This document shows positions 6,314-12,710 of a stretch of 18,747 nucleotides of DNA, piece by piece; positions within the stretch are counted from its first letter, which is position 1, and every line of letters begins with the position of its first letter. This stretch comes from Bacillota bacterium (GTDB lineage Bacteria > Bacillota > Clostridia > Lachnospirales > Lachnospiraceae). The stretch spans positions 1 to 18,747 of the forward strand of contig JAEZKL010000118.1 of the NCBI GenBank assembly GCA_023415475.1. Direction: 5' to 3'. The translations under genes and the position numbers were made by a program. The notes beneath the pieces were generated by a model that made no database searches, had not been told where the DNA came from, and worked only from the letters and a program-made list of their open reading frames with translations.

Positions 6314-7354
6314 CTAGCCTCCGATGGTTACCCTGTTCTTACCGCTATTCTTACTAAGGTACATGATCTCATCTGCTTTTTTAATCACATCATTCAGCGT
6401 CATATACTCGTCCTGCTTGATATATACTCCGATACTTACGGTAATTGAAATCGACGTGTCATCATAGGTTATCACTGTCTGTGCAATCTCATTTCGTATC
6501 GCTTCGATGCGCTGGAACACCGCCTCATGATCAGTGAAGTTCTGGAAGAAAATAATAATCTCATCTCCGCCATATCTGGCAACAATATCATTCGCTCTGG
6601 TTGCCTTCTGTATCAGCTTGGAGACCGTCTTAAGAACCTCATCCCCCATGGGATGACCATAAGTATCATTAATCCTTTTAAAATTGTCTAAGTCAACAAT
6701 CGCAATACTATAATTCTGCTCGGTCAGATTTGAGACCATATTCAAGGTCTCAAAGAAATAACGCTTATTAAAGATATCCGTTAATCCATCATGGAAGGCG
6801 CTGTCTCTGATCTGCTTATATAAGAAATTGTTCTCAATGGCAACACCGATGTGGTTACCGATTAATGATAAGAATGCAGCGTGATCCTTCGAGAAATAAT
6901 TCTTCTCCGTATGTTGAATCAATATAAAGCCAATATGACGATTTTCTACCTTAACCGCTACACCCAGACAGGAATGTATTCCTGTCTCAGAATTCTTTAC
7001 ATCATATAGGGGATGATCCACACTTACGATGAATTCCTCCTGATTATGTTCTGTGATAAGGTTCTTCTCAACCTCACTCCGATCCTCTGATATATTCTGG
7101 GACACTGCTTCATAAAAATCATTATCCCTGTGAATATAGATGGTAGAATGCTTTGCACCAAAGACACCAACCAACATATCGTTAATTAAATTAAATAGAT
7201 TCGGATCCTTAATATACTGATTGATATATTTACTTATCTCCAGAAGATTGGAAAACATATCTAATTTCTTTTCAAGCATCGTAACCTTCTGGGATAAATT
7301 ATATATCGTCTTTTCAGTAAATTCCTGATATTTCTCTAATTGATTAGTGTCCAT
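6314..7354 (-). CDS. GAF-GGDEF diguanylate cyclase, soluble
   Basis: A 346-residue protein predicted to make cyclic di-GMP. The start is the ATG at 7354, which has GGAG 8-9 bases upstream (GAGGAGAAAACCTT); the ATG at 7372 has none. Residues ~1-35 look like a coiled coil and ~36-178 form a GAF sensor domain. Residues ~185-345 are the GGDEF domain, with DGLTDIFNKRYF, DLDNFKRINDTYGH and the active-site loop YGGDEI (residues 261-266). The canonical final Phe is replaced by Ile, a variant often found in active enzymes. An RxxD inhibitory site (RAND, 253-256) lies five residues before the loop, so product inhibition is likely. There is no signal peptide or membrane segment. It is monocistronic, and the GAF ligand is unknown. 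Confidence 0.9.
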   Translation of the reverse strand: MDTNQLEKYQEFTEKTIYNLSQKVTMLEKKLDMFSNLLEISKYINQYIKDPNLFNLINDMLVGVFGAKHSTIYIHRDNDFYEAVSQNISEDRSEVEKNLITEHNQEEFIVSVDHPLYDVKNSETGIHSCLGVAVKVENRHIGFILIQHTEKNYFSKDHAAFLSLIGNHIGVAIENNFLYKQIRDSAFHDGLTDIFNKRYFFETLNMVSNLTEQNYSIAIVDLDNFKRINDTYGHPMGDEVLKTVSKLIQKATRANDIVARYGGDEIIIFFQNFTDHEAVFQRIEAIRNEIAQTVITYDDTSISITVSIGVYIKQDEYMTLNDVIKKADEIMYLSKNSGKNRVTIGG

Positions 7355-7533
7355 AAGGTTTTCTCCTCGCATCTAATTACAATAACCATAGATTAAACAA
7401 TGGAAAGCATACTTTACAATCTTTCTATCGTATCATTTTTGATATTATTTCCGAAATAATTAAATAGGAAATATGTACTATTTCTTGTCCTTATTGTATC
7501 ATTAAAAAGTAAAATATTCCAGTATTTTATTTC

Positions 7534-7562
7534 ATTATACAAAAAATTTATGCATTACCCAA
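7534..7562 (-). promoter_or_regulatory. Possible sigma-A promoter of the diguanylate cyclase gene
   Basis: On the minus strand TTGGGT (7562-7557) and a perfect TATAAT (7539-7534) are 17 bases apart. The -35 box is weak and the leader would be about 170 bases, so a nearer start (TACAAT at 7498-7493) is also possible. No terminator was found for the EamA gene in the rest of this 256-base gap, which is AT-rich. Confidence 0.45.
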
Positions 7563-7610
7563 TCAAGAAATATTGACATGTATTATTATCTCAACACTAC
7601 ATTCAATTTA

Positions 7611-8483
7611 TCAATTAATATACTTTGCCTCCGGTCTCACCGTAGCTGTATCTACGCTAAATATATTGTATGCAGTTGATGATAAGACAACAATGATCGC
7701 ACCGATAATCGCAATAGCAGAAATCATCTCTCCATAAAAGACAGCGACTAGGATGGGATTGAGAATCGGTTCAACGGTTGAAGTCAAGGATGCGCTGATT
7801 GGACCGACCGTTTCCAATCCCTTAGCCAAAAATACATATCCAAGGCCCATTTGAACCACACCGAGAATAATAACCAGGATAAAATTCCTTGGTGCGAAAT
7901 CTGTCTCTCTAAAATAAGAGGGGATGAAGATGAAAAAGCTTGCAAACTGTGATAAAAGAATAGAGGACTCAAAATTAGAATCCTTCACCTTCTTCATCAG
8001 AAATACCATTGCATATAAGATACCGGACAGAATGGCCAGGATATTGCCAATCTGTCCGTTTAAAGTCAACTGATCAAAGAAAAAGCATAGAATACCTCCA
8101 AAAACAAATACACAGGTAAAGATTGCTTTCCTATCAGGCTTATGCTTCCAGAAAATCCATAGGAATAGTATCAGGAATATTGGTTCTGTAAACTGCAGCA
8201 CTATCGCATTTGCCGCAGAAGTTAATTTTGTTGCCATGGCAAAGGTCAGATTCATAAACAGATTACATATTGCTCCAAGTATTACGACACGATTTATGAC
8301 CAGCTTATGGCCAATTTTCTTTAGATAGATAGCCATAACCAGAAATGCAAATATATTTCTGACACCATTTATCGTAAGAGATGACCAGGATATCATTTTA
8401 ATTAATATTCCTGCTAGGCTAAAGCAAATTGCTGAGATTAGTACATAAATAGTGCCGACATTGATTTTTCTGTTTCCGTTCAT
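7611..8483 (-). CDS. EamA/DMT family transporter
   Basis: A 290-residue inner-membrane protein with about ten hydrophobic helices, built as two EamA repeats. The first repeat contains ISAICFSLAGILIKMISWSS and NAIVLQFTEPIFLIL. The second contains GLGYVFLAKGLETVGPISAS and TVEPILNPILVAVFYGE. The Glu-Pro-Ile/Leu pattern late in each repeat is characteristic of drug/metabolite transporters. Substrates in this family are small metabolites or amino acids, and the sequence does not reveal which. The start is ATG 8483, with AGGGAAGGA just upstream; the ATG at 8501 lacks a ribosome binding site. It has a strong promoter of its own. Confidence 0.9.
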   Translation of the reverse strand: MNGNRKINVGTIYVLISAICFSLAGILIKMISWSSLTINGVRNIFAFLVMAIYLKKIGHKLVINRVVILGAICNLFMNLTFAMATKLTSAANAIVLQFTEPIFLILFLWIFWKHKPDRKAIFTCVFVFGGILCFFFDQLTLNGQIGNILAILSGILYAMVFLMKKVKDSNFESSILLSQFASFFIFIPSYFRETDFAPRNFILVIILGVVQMGLGYVFLAKGLETVGPISASLTSTVEPILNPILVAVFYGEMISAIAIIGAIIVVLSSTAYNIFSVDTATVRPEAKYIN

Positions 8484-8521
8484 TGTGTCCTTCCCTCTCA
8501 TCCGTAAGTCTATTGGTATGA

Positions 8522-8549
8522 ATTATAGCATTATTTAGAGGAAAGTCAA
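8522..8549 (-). promoter_or_regulatory. Sigma-A promoter of the EamA transporter gene
   Basis: On the minus strand TTGACT (8549-8544) and TATAAT (8527-8522) are separated by 16 bases, with TGC just before the -10 box making it an extended -10. The promoter lies about 30 bases downstream of the family A palindrome, which therefore insulates it from pdaA. Confidence 0.85.
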
Positions 8550-8577
8550 TTGCATTTATAACCGAGTAATATTCTAT

Positions 8578-8787
8578 GAGTTACAGTTCAGACCAAACCG
8601 TAAATGTAAAGAATGAGTTCGATCAATGATTTTCAAATCGGAGTATTTGCATTCGTCGGTACTTAGGTTCTGTCTTTTAGAACCTTATGTACCGCTACGT
8701 AATGCAACTAAGCGAAAGCGTCTCCGATTTCGGAAACATTGATCGAACTCATATTATCAACTTTGATTAGGGTCTGAACTGTAACTC
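8578..8787. repeat. Palindrome-family A element, full-length 210-bp copy (MITE-like) with 4-bp direct repeats
   Basis: Perfect 17-bp terminal inverted repeats (GAGTTACAGTTCAGACC at 8578-8594, complement at 8771-8787) enclose a near-complete palindrome centred near 8675. The innermost hairpin is AGGTTCT-GTCTTTT-AGAACCT at 8665-8685. The right arm 8713-8752 matches 2612-2651 at 39 of 40 bases in inverted orientation. The left arm 8613-8655 is a more diverged copy. CTAT occurs immediately outside both ends (8574-8577 and 8788-8791), consistent with a target-site duplication. The right CTA is the pdaA stop codon on the minus strand. There is no reading frame of note inside, so movement would need a transposase in trans. 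Confidence 0.85.
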
Positions 8788-9600
8788 CTATGCTCCAACA
8801 ATATCATCCAATACTCCAAAGGTATAGCCCATCTCCTCCCATTTCGTTAAAAGCTCATCCAGTATCTCAGAATTTGTTTTCGAGGTACTATGTAACAAGA
8901 CAATCGCACCGGGATGTATTCTACCCAAAAGCTTCTTAAAGGCCTGTTCCTTGGTGGGTTGGTTATCATTGTACCAGTCTGCATAGGCCAGGCTCCAGAA
9001 GAAGGTCTTATATCCCAGGTCCTTTGCCATCTTCAGATTATTGACACTATACTTGCCCTGCGGTGGACGATAATACTTTACCATCGGTTGTCCGGCCACC
9101 ACTTCAAAGGCCTTCTCCAGTCTCTCCAGTTCGTTCTGAAATGCAGGCTGATTTGAGATGCTTGACATATTCGGATGGGAAAAGGTGTGGTTCGCAACCT
9201 GATGTCCCTCCTCCAGCATTCGCTTAACCAATTCCGGCTGAGTTGATACATAATTACCGACAAGAAAGAAGGTTACCTTCACATTATGTTTCTTTAACGC
9301 ATCCAGAATAGCCGGTGTATAGCCGTTCTCATAACCGGCATCAAAGGTTAAATAGATTACCTTCTGATCGGTATCTCCGATATAATAAGCATCATATTTT
9401 TTAAGCTCCTGAGGAGTAGCCATACCGGTCGGTGGCTGACCCTCTGCTCCGAAGCCCAGACCCCAACTACTTGTATCAGACTCCTTTATTGTATCTTTCG
9501 CATAAGCATTTTCCAGTAATGCAATTCCTCCTCCCAGAAAATATAGGAGTACAAAGGCTAAAGCGAGGATGATCCATCTTTTCTTCTTTAAGAATAACAT
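8788..9600 (-). CDS. pdaA: PdaA-type polysaccharide deacetylase (delta-lactam-biosynthetic de-N-acetylase)
   Basis: A 270-residue exported NodB-fold enzyme. Family members of this type deacetylate muramic acid residues, a step toward the muramic delta-lactam of spore cortex. The N-terminal segment (residues ~8-29, KRWIILALAFVLLYFLGGG) is a signal anchor. The sequence SSWGLGF...PPTG...KKYDAYYIGDT before the catalytic domain is typical of PdaA. Motif 1 is TFDAGYENGYT (85-95), with D87 and Ala in place of the second Asp. Motif 2 is H138-TFS-H142, followed by YRPPQGKYS and HPGAIVLLHS. ATG 9600 is chosen because AGAGGGG precedes it; ATG 9618 has no ribosome binding site. That site lies in the right arm of a terminator-like hairpin. 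The gene ends directly at the family A palindrome. Confidence 0.88.
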   Translation of the reverse strand: MLFLKKKRWIILALAFVLLYFLGGGIALLENAYAKDTIKESDTSSWGLGFGAEGQPPTGMATPQELKKYDAYYIGDTDQKVIYLTFDAGYENGYTPAILDALKKHNVKVTFFLVGNYVSTQPELVKRMLEEGHQVANHTFSHPNMSSISNQPAFQNELERLEKAFEVVAGQPMVKYYRPPQGKYSVNNLKMAKDLGYKTFFWSLAYADWYNDNQPTKEQAFKKLLGRIHPGAIVLLHSTSKTNSEILDELLTKWEEMGYTFGVLDDIVGA

Positions 9601-9643
9601 AAAAAACCCCTCTAACATAAGTTATTAAAATATATTAGAGGGG
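9601..9643 (-). terminator. Terminator-like hairpin after trxA that buries the pdaA ribosome binding site
   Basis: On the minus strand CCCCTCTAA (9643-9635) pairs perfectly with TTAGAGGGG (9615-9607) across a 19-base loop, followed by six T (9606-9601). The pdaA ATG begins at 9600, the very next base. The right arm contains AGAGGGG, the only plausible pdaA ribosome binding site. As a terminator it would end trxA transcripts; in any pdaA transcript it would also sequester the start site. No clear pdaA promoter was found between trxA and the hairpin. Confidence 0.75.
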
Positions 9644-9702
9644 GCATGTCTACCATACCATTCTTTTAAATTGTTCATTACCAAATAGATTTATTACAGC
9701 AA

Positions 9703-10014
9703 TTAAGCCTCCAGCATCCGGAGAATTTCAGCCTTAGGCTTAGCACCGATTGACTTTGTTACGACCTGACCGCCCTTGAATACTAGTAGAGAAGGAATCG
9801 TCATGATGCTATAACGCTCAGCCAAGGCTCCTTCTTCGTCCACATTCACCTTACATACCTTCACATCAGTAAGCTCTCCGGCTAATTCTTCGATAGTCGG
9901 TAACAGCATTTTACAAGGACCGCACCAGGGTGCCCAAAAATCTACCAGTACGGGAATATCAGAATTGATAACCTCATGTTCAAATTCACTTGTCGTTAAA
10001 TGTTTTGCACTCAT
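9703..10014 (-). CDS. trxA: Thioredoxin
   Basis: A 103-residue cytoplasmic dithiol-disulfide oxidoreductase, the usual length for thioredoxin 1. The active site WCGPC is at residues 30-34 within VDFWAPWCGPCKM. The cis-proline segment SIMTIPSLLVFKGG and the conserved VNVDEE segment are present. It would reduce ribonucleotide reductase, peroxiredoxins and other proteins with electrons from thioredoxin reductase, which is not in this window. The start ATG follows AAAGGAG at 7-8 bases. It is preceded by its own promoter and followed by the hairpin described at 9601-9643. Confidence 0.97.
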   Translation of the reverse strand: MSAKHLTTSEFEHEVINSDIPVLVDFWAPWCGPCKMLLPTIEELAGELTDVKVCKVNVDEEGALAERYSIMTIPSLLVFKGGQVVTKSIGAKPKAEILRMLEA

Positions 10015-10141
10015 AATAATTCTCCTTTAAATTTATTTGTATTTCATCGTATGAGAGAATTTCTTCTCCCATCGTCATAACATAATTACTCTCTTAATGC
10101 TTCATCATTTTAGAATGCCATTATTCATTGTATGCAATTCA

Positions 10142-10170
10142 ATTTTATACAATATCGCTCAATCCGTCAA
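10142..10170 (-). promoter_or_regulatory. Sigma-A promoter of trxA
   Basis: On the minus strand TTGACG (10170-10165) and TAAAAT (10147-10142) are separated by 17 bases. This gives a leader of about 120 bases in which no convincing riboswitch or attenuator was seen. Confidence 0.65.
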
Positions 10171-10282
10171 GTACTTTTTATAAAATCATAAAATCATTAA
10201 GATGCTCTCCTGGATAAACCGGGCATCAATCAGCATAATAAACATCATATATGAATAGTCAATATCGCAATATCTTAATTGA

Positions 10283-10312
10283 GGTATAGGATTCACATTA
10301 AATGACATACTG
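10283..10312 (+). promoter_or_regulatory. Putative sigma-G/sigma-F (forespore) promoter of the 53-residue gene
   Basis: GGTATA (10283-10288) and CATACTG (10306-10312) are separated by 17 bases. The -10 box matches the sigma-G consensus CATACTA at 6 of 7 positions, and the -35 box matches TGAATA at 4 of 6. No good sigma-A promoter was found in the same stretch. The position, about 30 bases before the ATG, is right for a short leader. Confidence 0.55.
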
Positions 10313-10342
10313 GTAAAGAGGACATCAATACGGAGGTATAAT

Positions 10343-10504
10343 ATGAATGATAATAAAATGAGAAGTACGAAAAATCATAAGAAGGAGGACGGTACCTTCC
10401 ATTCCAAACACATAAAGCATGATCCCCAAGCCGAAAGTGCTCGGGCAGTATTTGGATTAAAGGACGACAATCCTAAGAATAAAAGCAGTGATACCAGTCG
10501 ATAA
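10343..10504 (+). CDS. Small hydrophilic protein, 53 residues (CPC_1213-like), probably sporulation-linked
   Basis: A short gene with a clear ribosome binding site (CGGAGG, about 6 bases before ATG). It codes for a very hydrophilic, lysine-, asparagine- and serine-rich protein with no Cys or Trp. The central motif EDGTFHSKHIKHDPQAESAR resembles, from memory, the small clostridial CPC_1213-type family of unknown function. Small size, composition and a forespore-type promoter suggest a spore protein; this is inference. It stands alone between the divergent trxA and the convergent aldo/keto reductase gene. A 77-bp MITE-like element begins 17 bases after its TAA. Confidence 0.75.
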   Translation: MNDNKMRSTKNHKKEDGTFHSKHIKHDPQAESARAVFGLKDDNPKNKSSDTSR

Positions 10505-10521
10505 CAATGCTGAAAATAGAA

Positions 10522-10598
10522 GAGGTTGTCTCAAAACGATGTATTTTATGTACAGGTTAGGTTAACATGCACTACTGTAACTGTTTTGAAACAACCTC
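10522..10598. repeat. Palindrome-family B element, 77-bp MITE-like with 4-bp direct repeats
   Basis: Terminal inverted repeats of 16 bp, GAGGTTGTCTCAAAAC (10522-10537) and GTTTTGAAACAACCTC (10583-10598), have one mismatch. The interior of 45 bp shows no long palindrome. AGAA lies directly outside both ends (10518-10521 and 10599-10602), consistent with a 4-bp target-site duplication. The terminal repeats closely match those of the 213-bp element at 3246-3458. Termini of the GRGGYTGTYTCAAAA type are also known from insertion sequences, which may have supplied the transposase. Confidence 0.8.
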
Positions 10599-10649
10599 AG
10601 AAGGGAAGCAACGCGCTATCTATCATCGATTGCTTATGTCTTTTTAATC

Positions 10650-11567
10650 TTAAGGCAGTACATTCCCTGCCGCACGATAGATTTCATACCATTCTTCCCG
10701 TGTCAGATAGATCTCGGATGCCTTAATACAATCGAGCAGACGATCCACATTCATCGTTCCGGTCACCGGCTGCATATGAGCGGGATGACGTAATAACCAA
10801 GCAATCGCGATGGTAGTATTGGTAACCCCATACTTAGCAGCTATCTCATCGATTTTCGCATTCAGAACAGGGAATTTCTCGTTATCCAGAAATACACCTT
10901 CAAAAAATCCATATTGGAACGGAGACCAGGGCTGTATCGTAATATCATTCAGACGGCAATAATCAAGAATGCTTCCGTCTCGGTTAAGGGCTGCATCATC
11001 CAACATATTGACATGAATTCCGGCAGAAATCATAGTAGTATTCGTTATGCTAAGCTGAAGCTGATTCGCTATAATCGGCTGTTTCACATATTTCTTCAGT
11101 AACTGAATCTGCATCGGATTCTGATTGGATACACCAAAATTACGAACCTTGCCACTGGTTTGAAGCTGTTCAAAAGCCTCCGCCACCTCCTCCGGCTCAA
11201 CCAGAGCATCCGGACGATGTAAAAGAAGCACATCAAGATAATCTGTTTTCAGTCTTTTCAGAATTCCATCCACGCTTGTTAAGATATGCTCCTTTGAGAA
11301 ATCAAACATACCCTTTCGGATACCGCATTTTGATTGAAGAAAGATCTTTTCTCTCACGGTAGGATTCATATGGATCGCATCCGCAAATATTTCCTCACAG
11401 GTACCTCCACCGTAAATATCTGCATGATCAAAGAAATTGGCTCCATTATCTAATGCAGTCTGAACGAAACGCTCTGCCTCCGACTTATTCAGACCATTGA
11501 TTCTCATACAGCCGACTGCTATAACAGGTACTTCTAAATTCGACTGTCCTAATTTGATTGTCTTCAT
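10650..11567 (-). CDS. Aldo/keto reductase (YdhF-like)
   Basis: A 305-residue cytoplasmic NAD(P)H-dependent oxidoreductase with a TIM-barrel fold. It is predicted to reduce aldehydes or ketones to alcohols. The catalytic tetrad is visible: Asp and Tyr in FDHADIYGGG, Lys in LQSKCG and His in LLHRPD. The cofactor-binding end contains VTGTMNVDRL. The AANQLQLS-type and SPFQYGFFEG segments are those of the YdhF-like subgroup. The start is ATG 11567, with AAGGAGG about 7 bases upstream; the ATG at 11612 lacks one. Its promoter has a MerR-type operator of the AdhR kind, suggesting induction by reactive aldehydes. A dioxygenase gene lies upstream in the same direction, but separate transcription is likely. 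Confidence 0.92.
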   Translation of the reverse strand: MKTIKLGQSNLEVPVIAVGCMRINGLNKSEAERFVQTALDNGANFFDHADIYGGGTCEEIFADAIHMNPTVREKIFLQSKCGIRKGMFDFSKEHILTSVDGILKRLKTDYLDVLLLHRPDALVEPEEVAEAFEQLQTSGKVRNFGVSNQNPMQIQLLKKYVKQPIIANQLQLSITNTTMISAGIHVNMLDDAALNRDGSILDYCRLNDITIQPWSPFQYGFFEGVFLDNEKFPVLNAKIDEIAAKYGVTNTTIAIAWLLRHPAHMQPVTGTMNVDRLLDCIKASEIYLTREEWYEIYRAAGNVLP

Positions 11568-11727
11568 CCTTTTCCTCCTTATTGATTTTAAAGTATGCAA
11601 AGCTGACTCCATGAGATATTTTATAAAGTAATAACACTGTTTATGAAGCTATGATACATAAGATTAGTGAAGTTAATTTCATAAATATAGATTGGCCATG
11701 AAGCCGACTGTTATAAACTCATATAAA

Positions 11728-11758
11728 ATTATAATCCTTAAAGTTCACTTTAAGTCAA
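11728..11758 (-). promoter_or_regulatory. MerR-type promoter of the aldo/keto reductase gene (19-bp spacer)
   Basis: On the minus strand TTGACT (11758-11753) and a perfect TATAAT (11733-11728) are separated by 19 bases, longer than the 17 optimal for unaided sigma-A promoters. A palindrome fills the spacer. Over-long spacers with a dyad between the boxes are the hallmark of promoters activated by MerR-family regulators. Confidence 0.75.
11737..11754. promoter_or_regulatory. AdhR/NmlR-like operator CTTAAAG-N4-CTTTAAG
   Basis: CTTAAAGT-TC-ACTTTAAG is a perfect 8-bp dyad lying between the -35 and -10 boxes. From memory, CTTAAAG-N4-CTTTAAG is the operator described for Bacillus subtilis AdhR, a MerR-family sensor of carbonyl electrophiles. 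No MerR gene is present in this window, so the regulator would be encoded elsewhere. Confidence 0.7.
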
Positions 11759-11769
11759 TAAATATCGCA

Positions 11770-11825
11770 AATTCTTGTGAAAAAGTGCAAAGGTTAATTC
11801 TTGCAAATTCTTGAGTAAATTCTTG
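11770..11825 (-). repeat. Cluster of four CAAGAATT direct repeats
   Basis: On the minus strand the 8-mer CAAGAATT occurs four times within 56 bases (plus-strand AATTCTTG starts at 11770, 11796, 11806 and 11818). It ends about 11 bases upstream of the aldo/keto reductase -35 box. It also follows the dioxygenase stop codon by nine bases. It could be a binding-site array or chance low complexity. Confidence 0.5.
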
Positions 11826-11834
11826 CGTAAAGCA

Positions 11835-12602
11835 TTATTGAAAAACATAGCTGGTCATGGACAAAGAACCCAGAATGCTGGCATAATTGTATACTTCTAC
11901 CTTGCAATCCTTTCCTGCCGCTCCAAGTGAATACAATAAAGGATAATAATGCTCCGGAGTAAAAAATGCTAATTCTGAGGATCTACCTGCTTTCTCATAA
12001 TCTACTACCTTCTGGTGGTCTCCTTCCAGTATTGCCTCCTTAATATAGGCATCAAATTCGTCAGCCCATGGATAACCTCCCTCCATTTCCCAATTGATTT
12101 TTGCAAGATTATGAACAACATTGCCACTGCCAAGAATTAATATTCCCTGTTCCCGTAATTCACTTAGCTCCTGCCCTAGACGAAAATGGGAATTGGCGTC
12201 TGATTTTTTATCAATACTAAGTTGGTAGACAGGAATGTCAGCCTCCGGGAACATACGACACAGTACGGACCAGGTTCCATGATCAATCCCCCAGCTATTA
12301 TCGATTGATACGTCACGTGATATTAGCCTTTTTGTTGTATGGGCTAATTCAGGTGAGCCGGATACTGTATATTTTAGTTGATACAACTCTCTGGGAAAGC
12401 CATACATATCATAAATCTGCTTTGGATATTGTTCATCACAAATTCTTGTTCCCTCGGTAAACCAATGAGCGGATACAGAAAGTATCGCTTTCGGTCTCGG
12501 TAAGCCCTCTCCGATTCTGACCCAGTTTTCGGTAAATTCGTTATCCTCAATTGCATTCATCGGTGACCCATGTCCGATGAAAAGAACGGGCATTTTACTC
12601 AT
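11835..12602 (-). CDS. Class III extradiol dioxygenase, 4,5-DOPA dioxygenase (YgiD/LigB) family
   Basis: A 255-residue cytoplasmic metalloenzyme of the DODA/YgiD family. Relatives open catechol-type rings or handle related diols with a bound metal. Likely metal ligands are H11 in FIGHGSP, H46 in SVSAHW and the His in TPEHYYPLLY near the C-terminus. A further conserved block is DHGTWSVL. The common GSGNVVHNL segment is also present. The start is ATG 12602 (MSKMPVLFIGHG), with AAGGAGG about 10 bases upstream. An in-frame extension to 12776 has no ribosome binding site and would cross the promoter. In a strict anaerobe ring cleavage with oxygen would be odd, so the real substrate or role is uncertain. 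Confidence 0.88.
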   Translation of the reverse strand: MSKMPVLFIGHGSPMNAIEDNEFTENWVRIGEGLPRPKAILSVSAHWFTEGTRICDEQYPKQIYDMYGFPRELYQLKYTVSGSPELAHTTKRLISRDVSIDNSWGIDHGTWSVLCRMFPEADIPVYQLSIDKKSDANSHFRLGQELSELREQGILILGSGNVVHNLAKINWEMEGGYPWADEFDAYIKEAILEGDHQKVVDYEKAGRSSELAFFTPEHYYPLLYSLGAAGKDCKVEVYNYASILGSLSMTSYVFQ

Positions 12603-12701
12603 ATTAAGCTTCCTCCTTATTATTATGATCTTCATTTTATAGTTCCGAACTTTTGATATTTCTATTACTTCCTTTAAATAAAACCAAATCTGTTCACTTC
12701 T

Positions 12702-12710
12702 ATTATACCA
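12702..12710 (-). promoter_or_regulatory. Extended -10 promoter of the dioxygenase gene
   Basis: On the minus strand TGGTATAAT (12710-12702) is a perfect extended -10 element (TGnTATAAT). No consensus -35 box is found at 16-18 bases upstream. The leader would be about 95 bases. Confidence 0.55.

Noticed and set aside
6296..6330. Terminator of the diguanylate cyclase gene (T-run just past the stop)
   Set aside because: A T-run follows the stop codon on the minus strand, but no stem longer than three pairs precedes it.
8578..8787. Interpretation as a riboswitch or structured regulatory RNA
   Set aside because: The palindromy is end to end, it has terminal repeats with a direct duplication outside, and it lies after a stop codon rather than before a start.
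10601..10640. Hairpin AAGCAA...TTGCTT as terminator of the aldo/keto reductase gene
   Set aside because: The stem is short with a long loop, and no T-run follows on the minus strand; support is too weak to annotate.
10526..10726. Plus-strand 66-codon frame
   Set aside because: It starts inside the 77-bp MITE-like element and runs antisense into the aldo/keto reductase gene; no coding signal.
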